A stretch of DNA of 64,000 nt from Actinomyces sp. oral taxon 897. GTDB taxonomy: Bacteria > Actinomycetota > Actinomycetes > Actinomycetales > Actinomycetaceae. The translations under genes and the position numbers were made by a program. The stretch lies in assembly GCF_002999235.1 (NCBI RefSeq), contig NZ_CP027236.1, positions 1,612,001 to 1,676,000 on the forward strand, written 5' to 3'. The notes beneath the pieces were generated by a model, which worked only from the letters and a program-made list of their open reading frames with translations, made no database searches and was not told where the DNA came from. This document shows positions 28,390 to 39,576 of the stretch, one piece after another (positions within the stretch are counted from its first letter, which is position 1; the number at the start of each line of letters is the position of its first letter).

Positions 28390-31383
28390 TCAGTGTGTGT
28401 GAGAGCGGTACCTCCTGATAAGGCCGGCGGCCAGGGCCACGCAGAGGAGGACCCCTCCCGCCGCGAGGAACAGGTAGGCTCCGCGCCCTCCGGTCAGGGG
28501 GATAGAGGGGACCCCCGACTTGGTGTTGGTAAAGGGCGTGTCAAAGGAGTAGTCCAGCGCGTCGGCCCGGATGGCGAAGGTGTGCACGGTGGCATCGAGG
28601 CTGTACCCGGCGGGGGGCCGGGCCTCCACCAGCGTGTAGTCGCCGTCGCCCCAGGGCAGGTCGGTCACCTTCAGGAAGCCCGCACGCGGGTCGCTGTCCC
28701 GGTAGGTGCCCTGGGCGGAGGCCGGGCACCGGTCGGCGGAGTCGGCCACGCAGTCCTCGACCACGGCCTGCAGTCCGGTGCCGGACGGGCCGGTGAGGGT
28801 CCACGCCGAGCCCGTCAGGGGCGCGCCGCCCTCGTCCGCCTTCCCCCAGGTCACCGAGCCGGGCAGACGGGTGTTCCTCACGTTCCCGTCACGCACCACG
28901 TCCGTGGGGCTGCCGTCGTCGCCATAGGTGTCCTGGAGGCCCACCTCCAGCGACGTCCGCGTACCCGCGCCCGGGGCCCGGCACCCGGGGTGGGCGGACC
29001 AGTCCACGCCCTTGGGACCGGTGCCGGGGGCGGCCAGGTCGAGGCACAGGGTCTGCGTCAGGACCTGGTAGCCGGCGGGGGCCGCGGACTCGGTGACGGT
29101 GTACAGCCCCCAGCTCAGGCCGGTGAGCCTGAAGGCGCCCGGGGCCGGGTCGGTGTCCGCGAAGGTCCCGGTGGCGCAGGGGGCGCCGGTGCAGTCCGCC
29201 ACGACGGTCCCACCGGGCACGCCCGGGCCGGTCAGGGTCCAGCTTGTACCGCCCAGCGGCGTCGTCCCGTCCTGGTCCACCTTGTGCCAGGTGAGCGTGG
29301 CTGGCTTGCTCGTGTTGACGACGCGGCAGGTCACCCGGTCCTGGTTGGCCACGGTCAGGGTGGTGCCGCTCACGGTGGAGCTGTAGGGGACGCCGGGGGC
29401 GTCGAGAGTGCCGGGGGTCTGCGCGCACTCCCACGCCCCGGCCTGGTAGCCGTCGGCCTCGGGTGAGGCGGAGGACTCCGACAGGGTGTAGCCGCCGGGG
29501 CGGACCACCGTGACCGGGGCGGCGCCGGACCCACGCACGAGGCCGGGCGGGGCGGTGGAGCCGTCGCTGGCCTGGAGCGACCACTGGCTGGCGTCCAAGG
29601 CGGGGACCTCGGCGGTGGCGTAGTGGGCCTCCACGGTCTTGACCAGCTCGATGGTGGGCACCCGCACGGCGACCTTGTAGTCCTCGACCTCCCCGCTCAT
29701 GGTGACGCCCTGGGGGCGCAGGGGCTGGCCGTCGTCGCTAATGCGCACCCGCAGGTAGGTGTCCGGCTGGCTGCCGGTCTCCCCGTCCACGGAGCGCACG
29801 ACGTCGTCGGGCACGGTCCAGTGCAGGGTGGCGCCGCCCGCGGAGCAGGGCTGCTCGTCGCTCTTCTCGGCGTCGTCGAAGACCTGGTTGTGGTTCCAGT
29901 CCACCCACCCGGCGACGACGCCCTGGCTCTGGCAGGTCACCGCCTGCTCGACCACGGCCCCGGGGGCGGTGCTGTAGCCGTCCGGGGGCGGGCTCACGCC
30001 GTCCTCGTCACTGACCACGGGGTCGGTCGGGCCGTTGACGTCGTCACCGTCGGCGCCCGTGGAGTAGAACTGGTAGCCCTCGGAGTCCAGCAGGGAGCCC
30101 AGGCGCGGCCCGGAGACGCTCATACGGGTGCGCTCAATGGCGCTGGAGTCGAACAGGTCCGCGCTGTTGGAGTGGGTGATCTGCCCGCCCTCCCAGGTGG
30201 GCTGGATGAGGGCGGAGGCGCTGCCGTAGCTGGCGGGGGCGTCACCGTAGTCGGTGGCGATGACCAGGCCCAGTGCGACGGCGGAGTAGCCGGAGCCCTG
30301 CATGGTAATGGTCGCCTTGGTGGCACCCTGCATGAAGACGGACACCGCGGGGCCGCCCAGGCCGTTGGGCCGCGAGTAGCTGCCGCCGTCCTGGTAGACG
30401 CACTCGCTGCCGGTGTTGTCCAGGCGCAGCGTCCGGTCGTTGTCGGACAGCGTGCCCACGGTGGTCACCTGGGTGCTCTTACCCGCCCGGGTGTCCTTGC
30501 AGTGCTCCGAGCGCATGCCGTCCAGGAGGCGCCAGGTGACGTCCTGGTCGGCGGGGACCGTCGCCTGGATCCACTCCCCCGCGTAGGGGTCCGTCACGCC
30601 CTTGGGCGCCGGGTTGGAGGCCTCGGCGTCGGCGAGGACGAGCCCGTGGAGCGCCACCGGGGTCTCGGTGCCGTCAGAGGCGACGATCTTGGCCGAGCAG
30701 GACATGTCGAAGCTAATGCGCGAGTACCCGCCGGTGGGGGTGCGGTCCGCGTTCGCGTCGTTCTTGTCCTTGCCGTCCCAGGTCTTGTCACCGTTGTAGG
30801 CGTAGCCGTTGGCCAGGCCGATCACCATCTGGTTGTTGTTGCGGTAGTCGGCGGGGTACCTCAGGCCCGTGTGCCACACCTTGCTGCCGTCGGACCAGTC
30901 GGCGGCGCCGCCGATGTTGTACAGGTTGTCCAGGACGTCGCCCGCCCAGGTCCCCGGGCGGGTGGCCACCAGGGGCCCCTTGGCCAGGTCGGCGGGGAAG
31001 TTGGAGGCGTGCCCCAGGTGCTGGAGGTCGGAGAGCGTGCAGGTGGTAAAGAGGTAGCCCGCGTCGCCCATGTCGCGGTAGTTGACGAAGACCTTGCTCT
31101 GGCCGTAGTCGAGGACCGGGACGTTGGGCCGGTCCCGCCCCTTGAAGTCCTTGTCGTAGCTGGCCCACTGGAGCCACTGGATCGTGTCCCGGTAGTGGCT
31201 CGTGCCGCCGGTTGCGAACACGGCGGGCAGGGCGTCGTCGGAGAGGCTGGCGGGCAGTGCGGCTGCGGGCGGGAGGGAGGGCGCCCCGGCACCTGCCAGG
31301 GTGAGGAGGACGGCAGCCAGAAGAGCACAGACGCCTGCGCCAGCCCTCCGTACGGAGGAGAAGCGCGGAACAGAGAGCATCAT
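28390..31383 (-). CDS. Large fimbrial tip/adhesin protein, LPXTG-anchored
   Basis: A 997-residue surface protein. After a signal peptide (residues 1 to about 45) comes a 370-residue adhesive N-terminal region, then a GEVEDYKV domain near residue 590 as found in CshA- and FimB/FimQ-like proteins. Several prealbumin-type repeat domains follow (SWTLTGPGVPGG and SAWTLTGPSGTG). The end carries IPLTG (961-965), a TM helix and RRYRSHTH. GGAG sits four bases before ATG 31383 and seven before ATG 31380; either may be the start. Gene order matches the Actinomyces fimQ-fimP-srtC1 and fimB-fimA-srtC2 loci. Confidence 0.88.
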   Translation of the reverse strand: MMLSVPRFSSVRRAGAGVCALLAAVLLTLAGAGAPSLPPAAALPASLSDDALPAVFATGGTSHYRDTIQWLQWASYDKDFKGRDRPNVPVLDYGQSKVFVNYRDMGDAGYLFTTCTLSDLQHLGHASNFPADLAKGPLVATRPGTWAGDVLDNLYNIGGAADWSDGSKVWHTGLRYPADYRNNNQMVIGLANGYAYNGDKTWDGKDKNDANADRTPTGGYSRISFDMSCSAKIVASDGTETPVALHGLVLADAEASNPAPKGVTDPYAGEWIQATVPADQDVTWRLLDGMRSEHCKDTRAGKSTQVTTVGTLSDNDRTLRLDNTGSECVYQDGGSYSRPNGLGGPAVSVFMQGATKATITMQGSGYSAVALGLVIATDYGDAPASYGSASALIQPTWEGGQITHSNSADLFDSSAIERTRMSVSGPRLGSLLDSEGYQFYSTGADGDDVNGPTDPVVSDEDGVSPPPDGYSTAPGAVVEQAVTCQSQGVVAGWVDWNHNQVFDDAEKSDEQPCSAGGATLHWTVPDDVVRSVDGETGSQPDTYLRVRISDDGQPLRPQGVTMSGEVEDYKVAVRVPTIELVKTVEAHYATAEVPALDASQWSLQASDGSTAPPGLVRGSGAAPVTVVRPGGYTLSESSASPEADGYQAGAWECAQTPGTLDAPGVPYSSTVSGTTLTVANQDRVTCRVVNTSKPATLTWHKVDQDGTTPLGGTSWTLTGPGVPGGTVVADCTGAPCATGTFADTDPAPGAFRLTGLSWGLYTVTESAAPAGYQVLTQTLCLDLAAPGTGPKGVDWSAHPGCRAPGAGTRTSLEVGLQDTYGDDGSPTDVVRDGNVRNTRLPGSVTWGKADEGGAPLTGSAWTLTGPSGTGLQAVVEDCVADSADRCPASAQGTYRDSDPRAGFLKVTDLPWGDGDYTLVEARPPAGYSLDATVHTFAIRADALDYSFDTPFTNTKSGVPSIPLTGGRGAYLFLAAGGVLLCVALAAGLIRRYRSHTH

Positions 31384-31880
31384 GGGACTCCGGTAAGAAA
31401 ATAGGGGAAGAAAGAATACGTGGCGAGTCCGCCTAAGGCACGGGATGCCAGGCGGTCGCGATACCGGATACCACCCTAACCAGGGCCCCCCGCCCCGGCG
31501 CAAGCCAGAAGCGGTTTCTTTACGGAATTGCAACCAGGAGGGAGGTGAATTGTCTCGACGTGATTACAACGGGCACCGGGCCGTAACGACCCAGTTGCAC
31601 GCCAGTAACGATAAAGGCGTGAATGAGAATAGCGTCATACAACGGGTCGGCACTGGGGCGGCTGCCGGGCTGGGGCGGCGCCGGGCCGGGCTGGGGCGGC
31701 CAGGCTAGTGGCAAGCCGCCACTCCCCCACGCCGCCCCGCCCCGCAGCCGCCAGGCCCGCCCAGTAACCGTCCACAGCCAGCAGGCCGCCAGCCGTCAGG
31801 CCTGCCCCGCAGCCGCTGGCCCCGCCCACCGGCGCGCAGGCCAGGGGCCCATGACGGCCCGCCCCCGGCCCCGCGAAGGT
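31384..31880. other. Intergenic region upstream of the pilus operon
   Basis: About 500 bp without a supported gene. Positions 31505-31640 are clearly lower in GC than the surroundings and probably carry the pilus control region. A weak promoter-like TTGCGC-19-TAGGGT lies nearer the gene on the minus strand. Positions 31655-31710 hold repeats of GGGCTGGGGCGGC. No operator could be identified. Confidence 0.45.
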
Positions 31881-31927
31881 GAGAAAAAAGGTCTGCCCCG
31901 GATCGTGGGTACGATCCGGGGCAGACC
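31881..31927 (-). terminator. Intrinsic terminator of tuf
   Basis: Perfect 17-bp stem (31890-31906 against 31911-31927) with a 4-base loop, followed on the minus strand by CTTTTTTCTC. It lies 56 bp after the tuf stop. This is the only hairpin in the window with a clear T-run. Confidence 0.92.
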
Positions 31928-31982
31928 CTCGGGCTGAGCCGCTGCTCAGTCAGGTAGGCGGAGAGACCCGCCGGTCAGGACC

Positions 31983-33173
<1,191 letters not shown>

Positions 33174-33452
33174 TGGTGTCCTCCTGGGACTCGGGTAGTG
33201 CTCTTCGTCGGGTCTCGACCAGCCTATGCTATCGCTGGTCTCCGCGCGGAGCACACACTAATGGATTGTCGGGAATCTTACTGGACATGGCACCCACTGG
33301 CCTAACCCAGTGGGGTGGTGCGACGGCCGGAGCCGTACTGGTGGCCAGCCGTCGCGTGAGGGGCGAGGTGCCCGGGCACCGCCCCGGAGGCGCGGGCGGG
33401 CCGGATGCGGGGCCCGCTGTGGGCCAGGCCGGACCGCCCGCGGCCGGGCGCC

Positions 33453-35588
33453 TCAGAGGCCCTTGGCCTTGGCGATGATCTCCTCGGCCACGTTCCTGGG
33501 CACCTCGGCGTAGGAGTCGAAGCTCATGGAGTACACGGCGCGGCCCTGGGTCTTGGAGCGCAGGTCACCGACGTAGCCGAACATCTCGCTCAGCGGGACG
33601 GCGGCCTTGACGACCTTGACGCCCACGGCGTCCTCCATGGACTGGATCATGCCACGGCGGGCGTTGAGGTCGCCGATGACGTCACCCATGTACTCCTCGG
33701 GGGTACGCACCTCCACGGCCATGACGGGCTCCAGGAGCACCGGGGAGGCCCTCCTGGCACCCTCCTTGAAGGCCATGGACCCGGCGATCTTGAAGGCCAT
33801 CTCGGAGGAGTCGACCTCGTGGTAGCCGCCGTCGACGAGGGTGGCCTTGACGTCCACCACGGGGTAGCCCGCCAGGACGCCGGTGAGCATGGCGTCCCGC
33901 ACGCCGGCGTCGACGCTGGGGATGTACTCGCGGGGCACGCGGCCGCCGGTGACGGCGTTGACGAACTCGTAGTGCTCCTTCTCCTCGCCCTCGGCGGCAT
34001 CCTCGGCGACCAGGGGCTCGAAGGACATGAGCACCTTGGCGAACTGGCCGGACCCACCGGTCTGCTTCTTGTGGGTGTACTCGACCTTGTCGACCTTCTT
34101 GCGGATGGTCTCGCGGTAGGCGACCATCGGGTTGCCCACGTTGGCCTCGACCTTGAACTCACGGCGCATACGGTCCACGAGGATGTCCAGGTGGAGCTCG
34201 CCCATCCCGCCGATGACGGTCTGGCCGGTCTCGCTGTCGAGCTCGACGGTGAAGGTCGGGTCCTCCTCGGAGAGCTTCTGGATGGCCGTGCCCAGCTTCT
34301 CCTGGTCGCCCTTGGTCTTGGGCTCGATGGCGACGTGGATGACCGGGTCGGGGAAGGTCATGGACTCCAGGACGATCGGGGCGCCCTGGGCGCACAGGGT
34401 GTCACCGGTGGTGACGTCCTTGAGGCCGATGAAGGCGTAGATGTGCCCGGCGTGGGCCACGTCCACCGGGTTCTCCTTGTTGGAGTGCATCTGGAAGAGC
34501 TTGCCGATGCGCTCCTTCTTGCCCTTGGTGGCGTTGAGGACCATCTCGCCCTGGGAGACCTTGCCCGAGTAGATGCGCACGTAGGTGAGCTTGCCGTAGA
34601 AGGGGTGGGCCGCGATCTTGAAGGCCAGGGCGGAGAAGGGCTCGTCCTCGCTGGGACGGCGCACCAGGACCTCGTCCTCGTGACCGGGCTTGTGGCCCTC
34701 GGTGGCCGGCACGTCCAGCGGGCTGGGCAGGTAGTCCAGGACGGCGTCGAGCATGGGCTGGACGCCCTTGTTCTTGAAGGCGGAGCCGGCCAGGACCGGG
34801 AAGGCCTTGCCGGCGATGGTCAGCATGCGGATGCCGGCCTTGAGCTCGGCGACGGTCAGCTCCTCGCCCTCCAGGTACTTCTCGGTGAGCTCGTCGTCGG
34901 CCTCGGCGACCGTCTCGACCAGCTGGGCGCGCAGCTCCTCGGCCTTGGCCACCAGGTCGGCGGGGATCTCCTCGTACTCCACCACCGAGCCGCGGGTGTC
35001 CTTGCCGTCGGCGTCCTTCTCGGGGAAGCGCACGGCACGCATCTCCAGCAGGTCCACGACGCCGGAGAACTCGCTCTCGGAGCCGATGGGGAAGTTCAGG
35101 ACGATCGGGGTGGCGTGGAGCCGGTCACGGATCGTCTGGACGGAGAACTCGAAGTTAGCGCCCAGCTTGTCCATCTTGTTAATGAAGCAGATGCGCGGGA
35201 CGTTGTACTTGTCGGCCTGGCGCCACACGGTCTCGGACTGGGGCTCCACACCCTCCTTGCCGTCGAAGACCGCGACGGCGCCGTCGAGCACGCGCAGGCT
35301 CCGCTCGACCTCCACCGTGAAGTCCACGTGGCCGGGGGTGTCGATAATGTTGATCTGGTTGTCGTTCCAGAAGCAGGTGGTGGCGGCGGAGGTGATGGTG
35401 ATCCCACGCTCGGCCTCCTGCTCCATCCAGTCCATCGTGGAGGCGCCGTCGTGGGTCTCACCGATCTTGTAGTTGATGCCGGTGTAGAACAGGATGCGCT
35501 CGGTGACGGTGGTCTTGCCGGCATCGATGTGGGCCATAATGCCGATATTGCGGACCTTGGTGAGGTCGGTCAGCACGTCGAGTGCCAC
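33453..35588 (-). CDS. fusA: Elongation factor G
   Basis: EF-G translocates tRNAs and mRNA. It has 711 residues with GTPase motifs [26 protein letters not shown] and [10 protein letters not shown], and domain [25 protein letters not shown] start with AAGGA upstream. It lies 86 bp after rpsG in the str operon. Confidence 0.98.
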   Translation of the reverse strand: MALDVLTDLTKVRNIGIMAHIDAGKTTVTERILFYTGINYKIGETHDGASTMDWMEQEAERGITITSAATTCFWNDNQINIIDTPGHVDFTVEVERSLRVLDGAVAVFDGKEGVEPQSETVWRQADKYNVPRICFINKMDKLGANFEFSVQTIRDRLHATPIVLNFPIGSESEFSGVVDLLEMRAVRFPEKDADGKDTRGSVVEYEEIPADLVAKAEELRAQLVETVAEADDELTEKYLEGEELTVAELKAGIRMLTIAGKAFPVLAGSAFKNKGVQPMLDAVLDYLPSPLDVPATEGHKPGHEDEVLVRRPSEDEPFSALAFKIAAHPFYGKLTYVRIYSGKVSQGEMVLNATKGKKERIGKLFQMHSNKENPVDVAHAGHIYAFIGLKDVTTGDTLCAQGAPIVLESMTFPDPVIHVAIEPKTKGDQEKLGTAIQKLSEEDPTFTVELDSETGQTVIGGMGELHLDILVDRMRREFKVEANVGNPMVAYRETIRKKVDKVEYTHKKQTGGSGQFAKVLMSFEPLVAEDAAEGEEKEHYEFVNAVTGGRVPREYIPSVDAGVRDAMLTGVLAGYPVVDVKATLVDGGYHEVDSSEMAFKIAGSMAFKEGARRASPVLLEPVMAVEVRTPEEYMGDVIGDLNARRGMIQSMEDAVGVKVVKAAVPLSEMFGYVGDLRSKTQGRAVYSMSFDSYAEVPRNVAEEIIAKAKGL

Positions 35589-35674
35589 TAGAGGTGTCCT
35601 TCTTTCGGAGTGTGAGCAGAGGTGTCGGCCGGGTCCCGCGGGGACGGTCCCCGACCGACGTGCCTACCGGGGGA

Positions 35675-36145
35675 TTACCAGCGGTAGTGGGCGAAGGCCT
35701 TGTTGGACTCGGCCATGCGGTGCATGTCCTCACGGCGCTTGACCGCGGCACCCAGGCCGTTGGAGGCGTCGAGGATCTCGTTCATGAGGCGCTCGGTCAT
35801 GGTGTTCTCGCGGCGCTTGCGGGAGAAGTCCACCAGCCAGCGCAGGGCCAGGGTGGTGGCGCGGCCGGGGCGGACCTCGACGGGCACCTGGTAGGTGGCC
35901 CCGCCCACGCGGCGGGAGCGGACCTCCAGGGCGGGGCGGATATTGTCCAGGGCACGCTTGAGCACGGAGACCGGGTCCTGGTCCGTCTTGGCGCGCACCC
36001 CCTCCAGGGCGCCGTAGACAATGCGCTCGGCGGTGGACTTCTTGCCGTCCAGCAGGACGCGGTTGACGAGCTGGGTGACGACCGGGGAGCCGTAGACAGG
36101 GTCGACGGCGAGCGGGCGCCTGGGTGCGGGACCCTTACGAGGCAT
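35675..36145 (-). CDS. rpsG: 30S ribosomal protein S7
   Basis: S7 nucleates the 30S head. The 156-residue sequence [20 protein letters not shown], with [20 protein letters not shown] and ends [12 protein letters not shown], is the normal form. The ATG overlaps the rpsL stop as TAATG. Confidence 0.98.
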   Translation of the reverse strand: MPRKGPAPRRPLAVDPVYGSPVVTQLVNRVLLDGKKSTAERIVYGALEGVRAKTDQDPVSVLKRALDNIRPALEVRSRRVGGATYQVPVEVRPGRATTLALRWLVDFSRKRRENTMTERLMNEILDASNGLGAAVKRREDMHRMAESNKAFAHYRW

Positions 36146-36519
36146 TACTTCTTCTCCTTCTTGGCGCCGTACTTCGAGCGGGCCTGCTGGCGGCCCTTGA
36201 CACCCTGGGTGTCCAGGGCGCCGCGCACGATGTGGTAGCGGACACCGGGAAGGTCCTTCACACGGCCACCACGCACGAGCACGATGGAGTGCTCCTGGAG
36301 GTTGTGGCCCTCACCGGGGATGTAGGCGGTGACCTCGATGCCGCTGGACAGGCGGACACGGGCGACCTTACGCAGGGCGGAGTTGGGCTTCTTGGGGGTG
36401 GTGGTGTACACGCGGGTGCACACGCCGCGTCGCTGCGGGCTGCCCTTGAGCGCGGGCGTCTTGGACGACGTGCGCTTCGTCGAGCGGCCCTTGCGGACCA
36501 GCTGCTGAATGGTTGGCAC
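36145..36519 (-). CDS. rpsL: 30S ribosomal protein S12
   Basis: S12 is the decoding-centre protein. The 124 residues include [20 protein letters not shown] and [17 protein letters not shown]; the two Lys that are altered in streptomycin-resistant strains are both wild type. GTG start with GGAG seven bases upstream. It is first in the str operon, so the promoter should lie in the non-coding DNA just above 36520. Confidence 0.98.
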   Translation of the reverse strand: MPTIQQLVRKGRSTKRTSSKTPALKGSPQRRGVCTRVYTTTPKKPNSALRKVARVRLSSGIEVTAYIPGEGHNLQEHSIVLVRGGRVKDLPGVRYHIVRGALDTQGVKGRQQARSKYGAKKEKK

Positions 36520-36814
36520 TGAGACTCTCCATCTTGACGTGCATCGAGAACTGTCGCTGCTCTCACGCTGACCCCACCCCCGGGGCGCACGGCACCGCGG
36601 TGAGGGCCGGCCCGCCTGCGTCGGCCGGGGGCGCGACTGATGACGTCCGGAGCCCCGCGGATGGGGCCCGTCGGTTCCCGCTGCGGCAGACCCGCATCAC
36701 GAGGGGGTCGCGTGAGGCCCGGCCTCGCTGGGAACGGAGAAGTGGCGGCCCGCGCTCGGGCACCGCAGGCCAGGGTACGTGCTCGACGCCGTCGCCCGCC
36801 ATCCCAGGGCGGCC

Positions 36815-36859
36815 ACGGTTTCAGTGGTCCTCACCACTGGAACGGTTTCAGTGGTCCTC
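36815..36859. repeat. 18-bp direct repeat pair upstream of rpsL
   Basis: ACGGTTTCAGTGGTCCTC occurs at 36815-36832 and 36842-36859, offset 27 bp, about 300 bp upstream of rpsL in a 1.36-kb gene-free region (36520-37879). Confidence 0.85.
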
Positions 36860-36876
36860 GCTGCTGGAGGCGCGCC

Positions 36877-36959
36877 AGCCGCCCTGCACCCGGGCGGACC
36901 TACTCACCATGTGCCGCACCCCTGACGGTCCCACGAGCCGCCCTGCACCCGGGCGGACC
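36877..36959. repeat. 24-bp direct repeat pair upstream of rpsL
   Basis: A 24-bp sequence beginning AGCCGCCCTGCACC and ending GGGCGGACC is repeated exactly at 36877-36900 and 36936-36959, offset 59 bp. No gene or known element. Confidence 0.85.
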
Positions 36960-37001
36960 CGGGGCGCACTGGCCACCCGCCCGGGGCCGCACCCAACCCG
37001 C

Positions 37002-37036
37002 GAGAACGGTACTTGTTGGCCGTGAGAACGGTACTT
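37002..37036. repeat. 22-bp tandem repeat, 2 units (family A, locus 4)
   Basis: GAGAACGGTACTT starts at 37002 and 37024, again exactly 22 bp apart, with the linker TTGGCCGT-type. It is the shortest array of the family, placed about 480 bp upstream of rpsL. Confidence 0.93.
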
Positions 37037-37264
37037 ATAACGTGGACAGGGCAAGGACCTGGTTGCGGGAGTCAGGCCGTCAGGTTCAGCCTCCCTGTCG
37101 GGGTGTCCGCCAGCTGCGTGGGAGTCGGCCCCTCATCGGCTGGTCCCCGTGCCGCTACGTGGGGGTGTCTGCTGGTGGTGCGGGGGCCGGGGCCAGGGCC
37201 GGAGGTGGCCGGGGAGGCCGTGGTGGCTGCCAGTGGTGTGTTCATCGGGGGCCTGGGTGGCGGT

Positions 37265-37465
37265 GTTGCACATTCATCCCGGGGTGCTGGTCGGGATGGT
37301 GGCGTCATTCCAACGTTTTCCCGCCCCGGGAGGCGGAGGTGAGCAGGATGAATGTGCAACGCGGGCGCCGTTGCACATTCATCCTGGTTCCCAGGCCCAG
37401 GCCACCAAGCAGATCCGCATGATCCCGCCGTTTACTGATCGTGGTTTGTAAAAAGAATGTGCAAC
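37265..37465. repeat. Four alternating copies of GTTGCACATTCATCC
   Basis: The 15-mer lies at 37265-37279 (+), 37346-37360 (-), 37370-37384 (+), and partially at 37455-37465 (-). The middle two form a perfect 17-bp hairpin (37345-37361 against 37369-37385, 7-base loop). No ORF of merit covers the block. It may be a decayed small mobile element or a regulatory hairpin. The remaining DNA to 37879 shows nothing recognisable. Confidence 0.85.
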
Positions 37466-37879
37466 TCCGCCAGCCGGGTCGGCTGACGGCCTGCTTATGG
37501 CCGCCAGCTGGCCTGCCACCGGGCCGCCAGCCACCACACCCAGACACGCGACACGACCAGAACAAGCCCACAATCAGGTTCTGCTCCGTTCGCACCACGC
37601 CTGCCAGGCCCTACGCACCCGGTCGTACCTGGCACCGGGCCGACAAGGGCGGTTGCAGGCGCCGCTGTCTCCTACCGCACCTGGCCGCGGCCCCGGCAGT
37701 CACCCACACGGCGTGGGTCCCGTACACCTCCTGAGTCAGGCCTGGCAACGCCCATTGTGCGGACCATCACACCAACTCACGCCCTGCACCTCCTGCGGTG
37801 GGCCGGTGGACCCGGCCCTGCCGTCCGAGTCACGGTCACGAGGCCCGTACCCTGTACCTCCTGCGCTGGGCCCAGCACC

Positions 37880-39355
37880 TCAGCTGGGCCCGGCTGCAGT
37901 CCGTACCAGCTTGCCGCACCGCTTACTGCGACTCCCCCGGAGGATCTCCATGAGCTCCCCACGCCAGGGGACGTTGATCCCCAGGTCCTCGACCTGGCCA
38001 ATGAGGGCATCGACGTCATCCGGGTTGACCGTCCCCGCCATCTGGCGCGCCTCGGCGAGGGTGTTCTCCTTGAGCACGGGCCACCCGTAGTGGACACCTG
38101 CGGCACAGGCCCCCAGGGGCAGGAAGAAGGCGCCCAGCATGAGCGTGAGGGCTGCCGTCTTGGGCTTGGCGCGGGCCACGGCGACGAAGCTCACGATTAC
38201 CGTGAAGAAGGCGAGGACGGCGCCACCTATGACCGCACCTCCTGCCGTCCAGATGGTTTTGTCAACGGTGCCCTGGACGAGGTCGAGGATGTGGAGGGAG
38301 GTGAGGAAGGTGTAGGTCCCCCAGCCCAGGAGCCCGATCGTGACGACCAGCATGAGAGTCCCCAGCGGTAGGGCGGCGGTGTGCCGTCTGGCCGGGGGCG
38401 GGGGCAGGACGGGTCGGGGGCTCTCGACGGGTCCTCCCCACGGGGCGGGCTGGGGCTCGGCTTGAGGGCGGGCAGCTGGCTGGTAGGCCTCCCGGGGTCG
38501 GGGCGTCGGCTGGGAGGCTCGCCAGCTCGGAGACTGGGGCGCGGGCTGTGCCGCCTGGGACCACGTGCCCGCCGAGGACTGCGTACTCGCCTGGGACCGG
38601 GGCACTGCTGGTGGCAGAGGCGACTCGACGGGCTCTCCCCACCGGGCGGGTGGGGGTGCCGCCTGGGAGCGGGGCCGGGGTGCTGGCGGGGGTGCTGCCT
38701 GGGACCACGTACCCGCCGGGGACCGCGCCCCCGCCTGGGCCCGGTGGTCGGGCATAATCGGGGTCCGCACCGGTCCGCCGCCCGCAGGTACGCCCCGGCT
38801 CGGGAAGACGGTGGTCGGGTCGGGGGTGGACATGACTGTGGTGCGGTCGCCTGAGTAGGGGAAGCCCTCGTCGTAGTCGCCTGCGGGCAGGGCGGTGGTT
38901 GGTGAGACGCCTGCGGGGAAAGCAGTGGTCGGGTCCGGTGAGGGGTAGGCCTGCGTGGCCGGACCAGGGGCGGGCACGACCGTGGTGCGGTCCCCCGAGG
39001 AGGGGAAGCCCTCGTCGTAGTCGCCTGCGGGCAGGGCGGTGGTTGGTGAGGCGCCTGCGGGGAAAGCAGTGGTGGGGTCCGGCGAGGGGTAGGCCTGCGT
39101 GGCCGGACCAGGGGCGGGCACGACCGTGGTGCGGTCGCCTGAGGAGGAGAAGCCCTCGCCGTCGTCCTGCCACTCCTCCCTCCACTCCTCCAGCTCCTCG
39201 GCCGGGATGGAGGTCGTCGGCTCGTTTGAGCCGGGAAGGTCACCAGAGGAGGCAGCGTGCCGGTGCGGCCTCGCGCCCGAGGGCGGGGTGCCCTGGGCGC
39301 CCTGGCTGAGGGACTGCGTGGGTTGTGATCCTGGATCGCGGGAAGGCAGGCGCAC
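37880..39355 (-). CDS. Pro-rich repeat protein with C-terminal membrane domain, unknown function
   Basis: I do not recognise a family. The 491-residue protein has a long Pro/Ala/Ser/Thr N-terminal part with two nearly identical 48-residue repeats (GDRTTVVPAPGPATQAYPSP to AGDYDEGFP) and a partial third. Another Pro/Gln-rich stretch follows, then three or four TM helices (LPLGTLMLVVTIGLLGWGTY, IGGAVLAFFTVIVSFVAVA, LGAFFLPLGACAAGVHYGW) and a short soluble end. The start is the GTG at 39355, which has GAGGAG nine bases upstream; the frame is open to 39433 but only with a TTG. The layout (disordered cytoplasmic arm plus membrane domain) resembles membrane proteins found near actinobacterial T7SS loci (inference). 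Confidence 0.7.
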   Translation of the reverse strand: MRLPSRDPGSQPTQSLSQGAQGTPPSGARPHRHAASSGDLPGSNEPTTSIPAEELEEWREEWQDDGEGFSSSGDRTTVVPAPGPATQAYPSPDPTTAFPAGASPTTALPAGDYDEGFPSSGDRTTVVPAPGPATQAYPSPDPTTAFPAGVSPTTALPAGDYDEGFPYSGDRTTVMSTPDPTTVFPSRGVPAGGGPVRTPIMPDHRAQAGARSPAGTWSQAAPPPAPRPRSQAAPPPARWGEPVESPLPPAVPRSQASTQSSAGTWSQAAQPAPQSPSWRASQPTPRPREAYQPAARPQAEPQPAPWGGPVESPRPVLPPPPARRHTAALPLGTLMLVVTIGLLGWGTYTFLTSLHILDLVQGTVDKTIWTAGGAVIGGAVLAFFTVIVSFVAVARAKPKTAALTLMLGAFFLPLGACAAGVHYGWPVLKENTLAEARQMAGTVNPDDVDALIGQVEDLGINVPWRGELMEILRGSRSKRCGKLVRTAAGPS

Positions 39356-39576
39356 GGCGGTTAGCTCCTCATGTGGCGACGGCCTGTCAGCCTGTGCAGG
39401 CTCCAGGTCGTCTACTGGTCCTCTGGTCCCCAAAGCCTACGCGCCCGAGCAGGCCGGGAGAAGACACGCCGCCCCGCCCGGGACCCGGCCATGTCGCTGG
39501 CGCGGCCAGGAGACGCCCCGCCCTGGGACCGGATCAGGCTCTATGCACGGTCCCGGTGAGGCCGGGTACCTGGTTT

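Noticed and set aside
29623..31404. 593-codon plus-strand frame opposite the tip adhesin
   Set aside because: Val/Gly/His-rich mirror of the adhesin gene without ribosome site or domain.
33174..33452. tRNA or other RNA gene between fusA and tuf
   Set aside because: No cloverleaf or known RNA motif seen; only promoter-like hexamers such as TAGCAT and TAGGCT.
37441..38090. Short plus-strand frames between 37.4 and 38.1 kb
   Set aside because: Pro/Arg/His-rich, no ribosome sites, partly antisense to the Pro-rich membrane protein gene.
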